From the IMG/VR virus record IMGVR_UViG_3300031759_000178, positions 1 to 20,327 of that record: 20,327 nucleotides of DNA; one strand, given 5' to 3'. Shown here piece after piece: positions 8,531 through 13,648 of this stretch; within the stretch, counting starts at the first letter, position 1, and each line of letters begins with the position of its first letter. Source of the DNA: a virus. The position numbers and the translations under genes are program-made. The notes beneath the pieces were generated by a model. The model saw nothing but the letters and a program-made list of their open reading frames with translations, ran no database searches and was not told where the DNA came from.

Positions 8531-9092
8531 TGATTGTCTCCCTTACTTGGTTGTAGGTGGCAATGCAGGCGTTGAGTTGGGTGATGGCGGCGTCTCCGTC
8601 TGCTGCGATGGCTGCAATATCTTTAATAGCCTGTTTAGTAGCGTCGGATCCATCGGCTTGATCTCCTCTGGAAGCGGTGGTACTTGAACTGGTTTGTACA
8701 CTACAGGTGGAGGGGAGGCGCAGCTCGCCAGAGTCAATGCGAGCGCTAATACTAAACTGCTTTGCTTTAATGTCATTTTTAGCCTGCTTCAGTTGGCTGG
8801 TGGCTCTTGCGAGCTTTGTGTTGAGCTCGGCTTCTTTGGCGCGAGCTTCGCCATTGAGTCGGTCAATTTCTGCTTGATCTTCTGCAACGCGTCTTTGATA
8901 ACCGTGATGATCTGAGACATAGAAACCTCCTAGTAAAACCAACACCAATCCCACAACCTTCATGATGAGGGCGTGGGGCTTTAACATAGGGATAAACCCT
9001 ACAAGATAACTTAAAACGTACGCGGTAGTACCGACACCCAGCGCGGCCAAGGCCAGCCAATACATGATGTCACCAAACAACCAACCGATCAT
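8517..9092 (-). CDS. Rz-like inner-membrane spanin (i-spanin)
   Basis: 191 residues. Two hydrophobic segments (about 11-33 and 41-59) precede a charged coiled-coil-like region (about 65-110, RRVAEDQAEIDRLNGEARAK) and the Rz-family signature FSISARIDSGELRLPSTC. Rz proteins are anchored in the inner membrane and span the periplasm to contact an outer-membrane lipoprotein, fusing the two membranes at lysis. The classic protein has one N-terminal membrane segment, so two is unusual. The ATG at 9092 overlaps the upstream stop as ATGA. A complete o-spanin frame is embedded inside it, and the endolysin gene overlaps its end. The C-terminal about 50 residues (DAAITQLNACIATYNQVRE) form a further helix. 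Confidence 0.85.
   Translation of the reverse strand: MIGWLFGDIMYWLALAALGVGTTAYVLSYLVGFIPMLKPHALIMKVVGLVLVLLGGFYVSDHHGYQRRVAEDQAEIDRLNGEARAKEAELNTKLARATSQLKQAKNDIKAKQFSISARIDSGELRLPSTCSVQTSSSTTASRGDQADGSDATKQAIKDIAAIAADGDAAITQLNACIATYNQVRETINVKP
8543..8776 (-). CDS. Rz1-like outer-membrane spanin lipoprotein (o-spanin), embedded in Rz
   Basis: 77 residues, read in a different frame wholly inside the i-spanin gene. It starts MTLKQSSLVLALALTLASC with a clear lipobox L-A-S-C at residues 16-19, so the mature protein starts at Cys19 and is about 59 residues. The mature part is Pro-rich (ASPPPVVYKPVQVPPLPEE and SPNSTPALPP), as expected for Rz1-type o-spanins. These sit in the outer membrane and pair with Rz across the periplasm. 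The nested architecture is the same as in lambda Rz/Rz1. The SD is weak (AGG about 7 nt upstream). The signal peptide, lipobox, proline content and position together make this convincing rather than a chance frame. Confidence 0.88.
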   Translation of the reverse strand: MTLKQSSLVLALALTLASCASPPPVVYKPVQVPPLPEEIKPMDPTLLNRLLKILQPSQQTETPPSPNSTPALPPTTK

Positions 9093-9562
9093 ACGGCCTC
9101 CCGTCTGGCTGCCGCCATGCGCTCACGTTCTTCCTCGTGCTCTAGCGTTGGGGGAGTTGTTGGAGGTGGGGGTGGAGTCCAAGCTGTTCCGGGGTCAATG
9201 CTGAATCCAGCAGTGGAGTTATCCAGATTAGGGCCATTAAACCCCATTGGAGTCCCCATAGAGTTATATCCTACCCTTTGCATGGGTTGGCCCATACAAG
9301 GATTCATAGGCATCACAGGAGGTGGTGGAGGCACGCTAGACTTGCCTGTGAGCACCAAACTGACTACGGTGAATATCTGAGCCATAACCATAGACAAAAT
9401 CGCTATGATGGCCTTATCCGCGGGCGCCTCATTGAACAACGGTTGCTCCACAAAAACAATACTATAGGAGAACAAAGTCGCCACCATCACTAAGACAAAA
9501 CAAAATGTCTTGAGGATGAATGCCTTCGTTTCGGCTTCAAGTTGTTCAGGGCTTTTTGTCAT
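9089..9562 (-). CDS. Two-TM membrane protein with Pro-rich tail; holin candidate
   Basis: 157 residues from the ATG at 9562 (MTKSPEQLEAETKAF). A longer frame upstream lies within the lipoprotein gene and looks non-coding. Two hydrophobic segments, about 15-38 (FILKTFCFVLVMVATLF) and about 51-72 (AIIAILSMVMAQIFTVVSLVL), are separated by a short acidic loop. A long non-hydrophobic tail follows, with Pro runs (VPPPPPVMP and WTPPPPPTTPP) and a charged end, EHEEERERMAAARRE. Two TM segments directly before spanin and endolysin genes fit a holin, which forms the inner-membrane lesion. The about 85-residue Pro/Met/Gly-rich tail is atypical, so the holin call rests on position and topology. Its stop overlaps the Rz start (ATGA). 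Confidence 0.6.
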   Translation of the reverse strand: MTKSPEQLEAETKAFILKTFCFVLVMVATLFSYSIVFVEQPLFNEAPADKAIIAILSMVMAQIFTVVSLVLTGKSSVPPPPPVMPMNPCMGQPMQRVGYNSMGTPMGFNGPNLDNSTAGFSIDPGTAWTPPPPPTTPPTLEHEEERERMAAARREAV

Positions 9563-9749
9563 CTTTGTTGTTATTGAAAAATTCTGGACAATTTTGAGCC
9601 GCAACGCAGAGAGGAGGCTTGCAATCTTTTTGCTCCCAGTTGTTAGGGTCTTGGCAATGGTATCTGTAGTGATCTTCACATGCACACAAAAGTAGAAAAA
9701 GTAAACATGTCAAACTCCTCATGTATAGAAAATGGCATTTTTTAATCAT
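9546..9749 (-). CDS. Small Cys-rich lipoprotein
   Basis: 67 residues from the ATG at 9749, which overlaps the preceding TGA as ATGA. Alternatively it starts at the internal ATG at 9722, which has no visible SD. The signal peptide RSLTCLLFLLLCAC has an atypical but acceptable lipobox L-C-A-C, with Cys24 as the likely lipidated residue. The short mature part has HYRYHCQDPNNWEQKDC and CVAAQNCPEF, with four further Cys (32, 43, 48, 54) that could form two disulfides. I recall similar YRYxCQDPxNW proteins in other marine and freshwater phages, but know of no function. It would be exported and anchored to a membrane. The position among membrane genes before the lysis cassette suggests an envelope role such as lysis or superinfection exclusion. 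That is inference. Confidence 0.75.
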   Translation of the reverse strand: MIKKCHFLYMRSLTCLLFLLLCACEDHYRYHCQDPNNWEQKDCKPPLCVAAQNCPEFFNNNKDDKKP

Positions 9750-9988
9750 TTCCCTTCAATCCTTGTTAATGCTTTGTTAACTCTAAGTTCCATTTGTCTT
9801 ACATCGACATACATCCAAGCGATCAGCGGAATTAACAATAACAAAACAACCAATAGCACAACGATCAGTAGGATGGCGAGTGAGTCAGACTGAGAATCAT
9901 TAGCCATATCCACATTAGCATCAGCACTGTAATTACTGAAGCCGCCATTCTTCCCCTTATTAGATCCGCCTTTTGCCGCCGTTGCCAT
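9746..9988 (-). CDS. Single-TM small protein
   Basis: 80 residues. The N-terminal 37 residues are Gly/Asn/Ser/Lys-rich and polar. One very hydrophobic segment follows at about 38-60 (LAILLIVVLLVVLLLLIPLIAW), then a short charged tail, YVDVRQMELRVNKALTRIEGK. The ATG at 9988 has an AAGGAG about 11 nt upstream. An internal ATG at 9907 would still keep the TM segment but has a poor SD. With the 9988 start the gene overlaps the end of the preceding gene out of frame by 124 bp. I do not recognise the family. It may work with the neighbouring membrane proteins. Confidence 0.65.
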   Translation of the reverse strand: MATAAKGGSNKGKNGGFSNYSADANVDMANDSQSDSLAILLIVVLLVVLLLLIPLIAWMYVDVRQMELRVNKALTRIEGK

Positions 9989-10584
9989 TTTGCTCTACGC
10001 TCCTTCAGCATTTCCTCTCGTCTTGCAAGCGCTTGCACATTGGCAATGTGACCAATTTGCTGGTTGACCCGAGTATACAAGTCCTTTAATTCATTAGGCA
10101 CATGGTATATCATGTAATCGCTCAGCTCCGTATTCAACTTCTCCATCTGCAAATTGGCAATCGTGATCTTGATTGCAGCCTCTTGGCCTTCATCATTATT
10201 TGCGTGGAGAGCAAATTCTTCCTGTTCTTTGACGTAATTCTTCAGAGCGTTGTACGCTTGAAAGAACTTGATGAGAGCATCACTGACCTGTTGGTAAATG
10301 AGGTTCTCGTCAAACTCTGGGGGAGGCTCTTTCTTCTTTTTGACCTTCTTTGCGGGTTGAGCAACTTTTGGTTGCTCTTCCTGTTTAGCCGGACTGAAAA
10401 TGGCTGTTAAGAACCCAAGAAGCCCTTTGGCTTTCTTTTGTACTGCCTTAACGTCTTTGACAACTCCATCAACTTCATGGGCAATATCAGTAACAATTTG
10501 ACGCCCTTCCTTGTACATCTCACAAGCGTCTTTGCACATCTTAAAGGCCCCGGACGCCAGAGCAACAAGGGTGAACGGATCAAT
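9865..10584 (-). CDS. Tail-anchored membrane protein with charged linker; non-canonical ATT start proposed
   Basis: The frame is open from just after the TAA at 10594-10596. Its first ATG (10539) would cut off DPFTLVALASGAFK, which matches the conserved start I recall for this phage family (M-x-DP-x-T then an Ala-rich helix). I therefore propose initiation at ATT 10582-10584, giving 239 residues, with an SD (AAGGTGAT) whose GG lies 7 nt upstream. The domains are an N-terminal Ala-rich helix, an amphipathic region, a basic linker KKVKKKKEPPPEFDE (about 80-95), a helical middle, a basic stretch ERRAKWQRRQK, and one C-terminal TM (about 213-233, SVITVLMLMWIWLMILSL). The family occurs in many uncultured phages, but the function is unknown to me. 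An ATG start at 10539 (224 residues) or an upstream frameshift remains possible. Confidence 0.7.
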   Translation of the reverse strand: MDPFTLVALASGAFKMCKDACEMYKEGRQIVTDIAHEVDGVVKDVKAVQKKAKGLLGFLTAIFSPAKQEEQPKVAQPAKKVKKKKEPPPEFDENLIYQQVSDALIKFFQAYNALKNYVKEQEEFALHANNDEGQEAAIKITIANLQMEKLNTELSDYMIYHVPNELKDLYTRVNQQIGHIANVQALARREEMLKERRAKWQRRQKADLIRGRMAASVITVLMLMWIWLMILSLTHSPSY

Positions 10585-10587
10585 GGC

Positions 10588-10595
10588 ATCACCTT
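10588..10595 (-). promoter_or_regulatory. Ribosome binding site that supports an ATT start
   Basis: On the minus strand the sequence reads TAAGGTGATGCCATTGAT. The segment AAGGTGAT complements the 16S rRNA 3' tail. Its GG is 7 nt from ATT at 10584-10582 but only 2 nt from the out-of-frame ATG inside GATGCC. The spacing therefore favours the ATT, or a frameshifted ancestor of this start. Confidence 0.45.
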
Positions 10596-10779
10596 ATTTC
10601 TTCTTGAGTTTGCCAAGCGTCTTAGCCAAATTAGCCATCTTAGCCACCTTGGGGTTGGTTGACTTCGCGGCTTTAGCCATCTTTTTGGCGGGGATCTTTT
10701 CCCCTTCAGGCACTTTGAGGGCTCGGTGCAACGCACCTTTGTTCTTTACTGCTCCGGCGATCCAGTTTTTTGTTGCCAT
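10594..10779 (-). CDS. Small Lys-rich conserved phage protein
   Basis: 61 residues, beginning MATKNWIAGAVKNKGALHRA, then VPEGEKIPAKKMAKAAKS, and ending in KLKKK. The composition is strongly basic. The pattern NWIxGAxKxxGALHRxLxVPEGxKIPxKK is one I recognise as widespread in environmental phages, where it is a hypothetical protein. The start at 10779 has a good GGAG SD about 7 nt upstream. The gene overlaps the end of the preceding gene out of frame by 74 bp, and lies in the same frame as the next gene, separated only by a TAA. Nucleic-acid or virion-DNA binding is plausible from charge alone, but no domain supports it. Confidence 0.8.
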   Translation of the reverse strand: MATKNWIAGAVKNKGALHRALKVPEGEKIPAKKMAKAAKSTNPKVAKMANLAKTLGKLKKK

Positions 10780-11011
10780 GTTTAACTCCGAGAGTTGCGG
10801 TTGAGGTTTCTTTATCTATGGTCAAAAAGCCATAGCAGCATATATTCCAGTCTGCGCCACTGGGGTCAAGCTCACTAAAGCAAGGCACGTTGATGCGCAC
10901 ATTTTTAAAGAGATATTCTTTATCGCCTTCAAAGACACGCCATACGTGATCTACAGTGCCACGTCCTTCCATGCCTCTAGATTTATTAAATCTAATTCTG
11001 TACTTGTTCAT
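10706..11011 (-). CDS. Conserved phage protein with NKYRIRFNKSRG start
   Basis: 101 residues. The ATG at 11011 overlaps the oxygenase-like gene's TGA as ATGA. Residues 1-75 (NKYRIRFNKSRGMEGRGTVDHVWRV.., FKNVRINVP, DWNICCYGFLTID) match a small conserved protein I recall in T4-like and other aquatic phages. Its function is unknown. WNICC..G...ID suggests a compact beta fold with a paired Cys. Residues 78-101 (HGNKKLDRRSSKEQRC..) lie entirely over the next gene in another frame and look like a read-on tail rather than a conserved domain. The ATGA coupling suggests co-translation with the upstream oxygenase-like gene. Confidence 0.75.
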   Translation of the reverse strand: MNKYRIRFNKSRGMEGRGTVDHVWRVFEGDKEYLFKNVRINVPCFSELDPSGADWNICCYGFLTIDKETSTATLGVKHGNKKLDRRSSKEQRCVAPSPQSA

Positions 11012-11691
11012 ACAATCTCCGCTGCTGGAGGAACCGCACACACAGGTTGTTGCGCCAACTGAACAGTCAAATTGAAGTGAACAAACTTCATGGGTTTATT
11101 GGCAGCATGGCGGCCAAAAGAATGAGGCAACCAAGAATTTGCAAAGATCAAAAGTCCGGGTTTTGGATTGAAGTGAATGGCGTTACTGGCTGGCGTTACC
11201 ATAGACATATTGGCTTCCATGAGGTTACTCTGCACTTTTCCTGCACGGGGATCGTGGAAAATAACTTGTGAGCTTTTATCAGGTACTTCGAGGAAGTAAA
11301 ACCCAATCAACTGTGCGCCAAACCCGTGTACATGCTGCTCCATCAAAGAGTGCTTGTGGTGTTCTTGCGTCCACATTGATTCAAAAACAGTGGCTAAATT
11401 GTCCATTGCATAGCCCTGAGACTGCAATATGTTCCAAGCCGTAGAACCCACATACGAAGAGAATTCAGTCATGCGTGCATCAGTGAACAGATTGTCCGTC
11501 ATGACGACTGGGAAAATAGGATCTATTTTCTTTTGCGCTTTCTGTATTTTCAAACGCTCTTCTGACACATCTTTTACCGTCTGAAGAAACTCAGGTTTCT
11601 CAATGGTATAGATTAAAGATGGAAAATACGTCCATGTGCCCAGTTGATTTTCAACTGGGGTTTCTAACTCTGTTTGCGTTCCGTCTGGCAT
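11008..11691 (-). CDS. 2OG-Fe(II) oxygenase-like protein (PF13759-like)
   Basis: 227 residues. The ATG at 11691 has a strong SD (AGGAG, 11698-11702). After an N-terminal region (LGTWTYFPSLIYTIEKPEF), the second half follows the jelly-roll pattern of phage putative 2OG-Fe(II) oxygenases. It shows EQHVHGFGAQLIGFYFLEVP, VIFHDPR, GLLIFANSWLPHSFGRH and MKFVHFNLTV. Candidate iron ligands are His120/His122 and the distal His190. The acidic ligand is unclear (Asp147 is one option), and the 2OG-binding basic residue may be Lys202 where relatives often have Arg. Such enzymes hydroxylate proteins or small molecules using 2-oxoglutarate and O2. The substrate is unknown. The gene follows the adhesin genes and precedes small conserved genes. 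The fold is likely; activity is not shown. Confidence 0.72.
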   Translation of the reverse strand: MPDGTQTELETPVENQLGTWTYFPSLIYTIEKPEFLQTVKDVSEERLKIQKAQKKIDPIFPVVMTDNLFTDARMTEFSSYVGSTAWNILQSQGYAMDNLATVFESMWTQEHHKHSLMEQHVHGFGAQLIGFYFLEVPDKSSQVIFHDPRAGKVQSNLMEANMSMVTPASNAIHFNPKPGLLIFANSWLPHSFGRHAANKPMKFVHFNLTVQLAQQPVCAVPPAAEIV

Positions 11692-11697
11692 ACTTCT

Positions 11698-11702
11698 CTC
11701 CT
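11698..11702 (-). promoter_or_regulatory. Strong Shine-Dalgarno for the oxygenase-like gene
   Basis: AGGAG lies 6-7 nt before the ATG at 11691 on the minus strand, in the 39-bp spacer at 11692-11730. This is one of the few real intergenic gaps in the window. A TATAGT lies further upstream, but I see no good -35, so I do not call a promoter. Confidence 0.55.
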
Positions 11703-11730
11703 ATTGTGTTGTTGGAGTCAATACTATACA

Positions 11731-12000
11731 TCAAGACTTAGGAGTTATGGCGGCAATTTGTGCTTGTAAAGCAGTTAACTGCGCTAGAAGTTGTTCAGGC
11801 GTTGGTTGAACCACCGTTGCTTGAACTTCAACAGGCGCAGTAAAAATACCATTTGCATAGGAATAACCAATACCTGCAATTGTATTTTCTATGTTGATAG
11901 CCTCATAACCAGCGGGACAAGTCCAATCAGGGCCGCCATCCCACATGACAGTGTTATCAACAATGTTTGTTTTTGTGTTCACTAAAGCGTATTTGTACAT
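11731..12000 (-). CDS. Small conserved protein, possible fibre-assembly factor
   Basis: 89 residues from the ATG at 12000 (MYKYALVNTKTNIVDN). An alternative ATG at 12012 lacks an SD, whereas 12000 has GGTGA about 6 nt upstream and matches the start I recall in relatives. Residues 1-55 form a likely beta module (NTVMWDGG, WTCPAGYEAI, IGYSYANGIFTAP). The C-terminus PTPEQLLAQLTALQAQIAAI is a predicted coiled-coil helix. This layout, right after a fibre or adhesin gene, resembles short tail-fibre-assembly or chaperone-like proteins of aquatic phages. That role is inferred. The TGA of the Gly-rich gene at 12006 lies just upstream. Confidence 0.7.
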   Translation of the reverse strand: MYKYALVNTKTNIVDNTVMWDGGPDWTCPAGYEAINIENTIAGIGYSYANGIFTAPVEVQATVVQPTPEQLLAQLTALQAQIAAITPKS

Positions 12001-12005
12001 ATTAA

Positions 12006-13226
12006 TCACCATGAGTAAACTTTTAGACCGCCATTACCACCTGCTCCACCAGCGCCTGAATTTCCTCCACCAGCGGCCGCTCCACCTCCACCTCCGCCAC
12101 CACCATAAGCACTACCAGCGCCACCATTCCCAACAAAAGCACAGCCAGCGGCTCCACCACCGCCTCCTTGCCCCGATCCCGTATAAGTATTAACGGAACC
12201 AGCAGTACCATTTTGGGATCCGCAAACATTAAGGCCTCCTGCGGCACCTAAAGCACATATATTTCCAACTTGATATGCATTAGATACTCCACCTCTTGAT
12301 CCACCAGAATACGAACTAGCGCCATAGCGACTTCCTCCTGCACCGCCTCCACCAGCGCCATAAATAGATCCGCCGCCTCCAAAACAGGAACTAGATACAA
12401 TACATTTAAGTCTACTAAAATTACCAGCGCCCCCACCCCATTCCGCACTTCCAGTAGCGTTACAACAAACACAAGCATTTGCCCCAGCGCCACCACCGCC
12501 TACTGCGCATACAATACTACTTGCGCTAGTTACACTAATACTCCGTTGAAATGGTTTTCCTACAGCACAACCACTACCAGCACTACCTGTACCTCCGCCA
12601 GGCCCACCATGCTTGATTGCGTTACCATTTCCACCAAAACCAAAAGAACCACCGTATGCTTTCAGATAATTTCCAAAAGATGTAGTTCCGCCAGAAGTAC
12701 CATTAAAACCGCAATTTGTTGAAGTTCTAGAAGCCCCACCACTACCACCAGAACCAATCGTAACGGTTACAGTTGATGGCAAACAAGCGGCAACAAACAT
12801 TTGTCTTACCCTTGCACCCCCGCCACCACCAGTTCCTCCGCCAATACAATTACTTGTTCCTTTACGACCAGATCCACCGCCACCACCAGCACCCCATGCA
12901 CAAACCATCACAAACGTAACGCCTGCTGGTTTAGTCCAAGTACCTGATGAAGTGAAAGTTTGAGAGTTAGCAGTAGATCCAGATACACAAGCCCAAGTCG
13001 GGGCTGATGCACCGTTAGACTTTAAATATTGGCCAGAAGTACCGGCAGAAGTAGTCGCCAAAGCACCACCAGAACCGTAAGCAACACCACCAGTTGTTGG
13101 GGTTGATGTCGATCCAGTTCCTCCATTACCTACTGGTAAAGTACCACTCACACCAGTCGTCAATGAGACTTGTCCTGATGTATTCAGATTGTCGGCAAAT
13201 GCGCCTAGATTACGAGGTTGTGTCAT
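12006..13226 (-). CDS. Glycine-rich, cysteine-containing adhesin/tail-fibre protein (406 aa)
   Basis: Residues 1-80 are a fibre module (VSGTLPVGNGGTGSTSTPTTG, then SGQYLKSNGASAPTW). Residues about 83-115 (FTSSGTWTKPAGVTFVMVCAWGAG) are a common lead-in to phage Gly-rich domains. The remaining about 290 residues are mostly Gly/Ser/Ala with repeated GGGG, GGAGG and GGNGG runs. They include 13 of the protein's 15 cysteines, one cluster being NACVCCNATG. Gly runs of this type form polyglycine-II sandwiches in phage adhesins such as S16 gp38, where they present variable loops to the host surface. The start at 13226 has an AAGGA SD that overlaps the TAA of the previous gene. The adhesin role is inferred from composition and position. 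Confidence 0.75.
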   Translation of the reverse strand: MTQPRNLGAFADNLNTSGQVSLTTGVSGTLPVGNGGTGSTSTPTTGGVAYGSGGALATTSAGTSGQYLKSNGASAPTWACVSGSTANSQTFTSSGTWTKPAGVTFVMVCAWGAGGGGGSGRKGTSNCIGGGTGGGGGARVRQMFVAACLPSTVTVTIGSGGSGGASRTSTNCGFNGTSGGTTSFGNYLKAYGGSFGFGGNGNAIKHGGPGGGTGSAGSGCAVGKPFQRSISVTSASSIVCAVGGGGAGANACVCCNATGSAEWGGGAGNFSRLKCIVSSSCFGGGGSIYGAGGGGAGGSRYGASSYSGGSRGGVSNAYQVGNICALGAAGGLNVCGSQNGTAGSVNTYTGSGQGGGGGAAGCAFVGNGGAGSAYGGGGGGGGAAAGGGNSGAGGAGGNGGLKVYSW

Positions 13227-13235
13227 TGTGTTTCC

Positions 13236-13640
13236 TTATGTTCTGGGAATTTCTACCCAAGTTTTAGTAGGCTCATCCCACGCATAAATTGTAGGTGGTG
13301 TTGTTGTGCTTGTTGGCATTTGTGTTGGAGCAGTCCAAGTCCATGTAGGCGCTGAAATTGTCCAGCTTTCACATAATACACCGTTACGATCTTGAGGTCT
13401 TGGGGCATAAAACACATCATGTGTTGAATCATAAACATAACCTATGCCAGCATAATTTCCACGTAAAGCGATGCCACCGTCAGGTTTTTTGTCTTGACCA
13501 TAATGAACACCACCAACAGTATTATAGGATGTCTGAACCCATTCAGATGCAGGGCCAAGGGCACCACTATTAATAAAATCTTGTTCGGCAACAATAACTT
13601 GTGTAACTATTCCATTTATAACTTTTGCAAAATGACTCAT
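13236..13640 (-). CDS. Conserved MSHFAKV-type fibre-associated protein
   Basis: 134 residues from the ATG at 13640, chosen over a TTG at 13652 because GAGGTT sits at good SD distance and the family begins MSHFAKV. Motifs are VNGIVTQVIVAEQDFI-like, SEWVQTSYNTVGGVHYG, GGIALRGNYAGIGYVYD and a Trp/Pro/Thr-rich C-terminus (SAPTWTWTAPTQMP, WDEPTKTWVEI). Proteins of this pattern are common near tail-fibre genes in cyanophages and other aquatic phages. Their role is not established, and a fibre component is the usual suggestion. It lies between the two glycine-rich genes, consistent with that. Confidence 0.78.
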   Translation of the reverse strand: MSHFAKVINGIVTQVIVAEQDFINSGALGPASEWVQTSYNTVGGVHYGQDKKPDGGIALRGNYAGIGYVYDSTHDVFYAPRPQDRNGVLCESWTISAPTWTWTAPTQMPTSTTTPPTIYAWDEPTKTWVEIPRT

Positions 13641-13648
13641 TTTTAACC

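Noticed and set aside
9563-9685. N-terminal extension of the two-TM protein to 9685
   Set aside because: The 41-residue extension overlaps the lipoprotein gene and has no SD. The internal MTKSPEQLEAE start looks natural for a two-TM protein.
10407-10736. Minus-strand open frame of 109 codons in a third frame
   Set aside because: It spans the Lys-rich gene and the start of the ATT-start gene in another frame. The Arg/Pro-rich sequence looks like a shadow. Its internal MPLIRSP may be the relic of the true start, noted in the findings.
11703-11735. Promoter-like TATAGT and TTGACT on the minus strand
   Set aside because: The two hexamers are in the wrong order, and neither has a partner at 16-18 bp. 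The spacer is explained by the SD of the oxygenase-like gene.
12023-12496. Two Val/Leu-rich frames inside the 406-residue Gly-rich gene
   Set aside because: Glycine codons read in another frame give Val/Leu/Glu-rich sequence. No start signal or recognisable domain is present.
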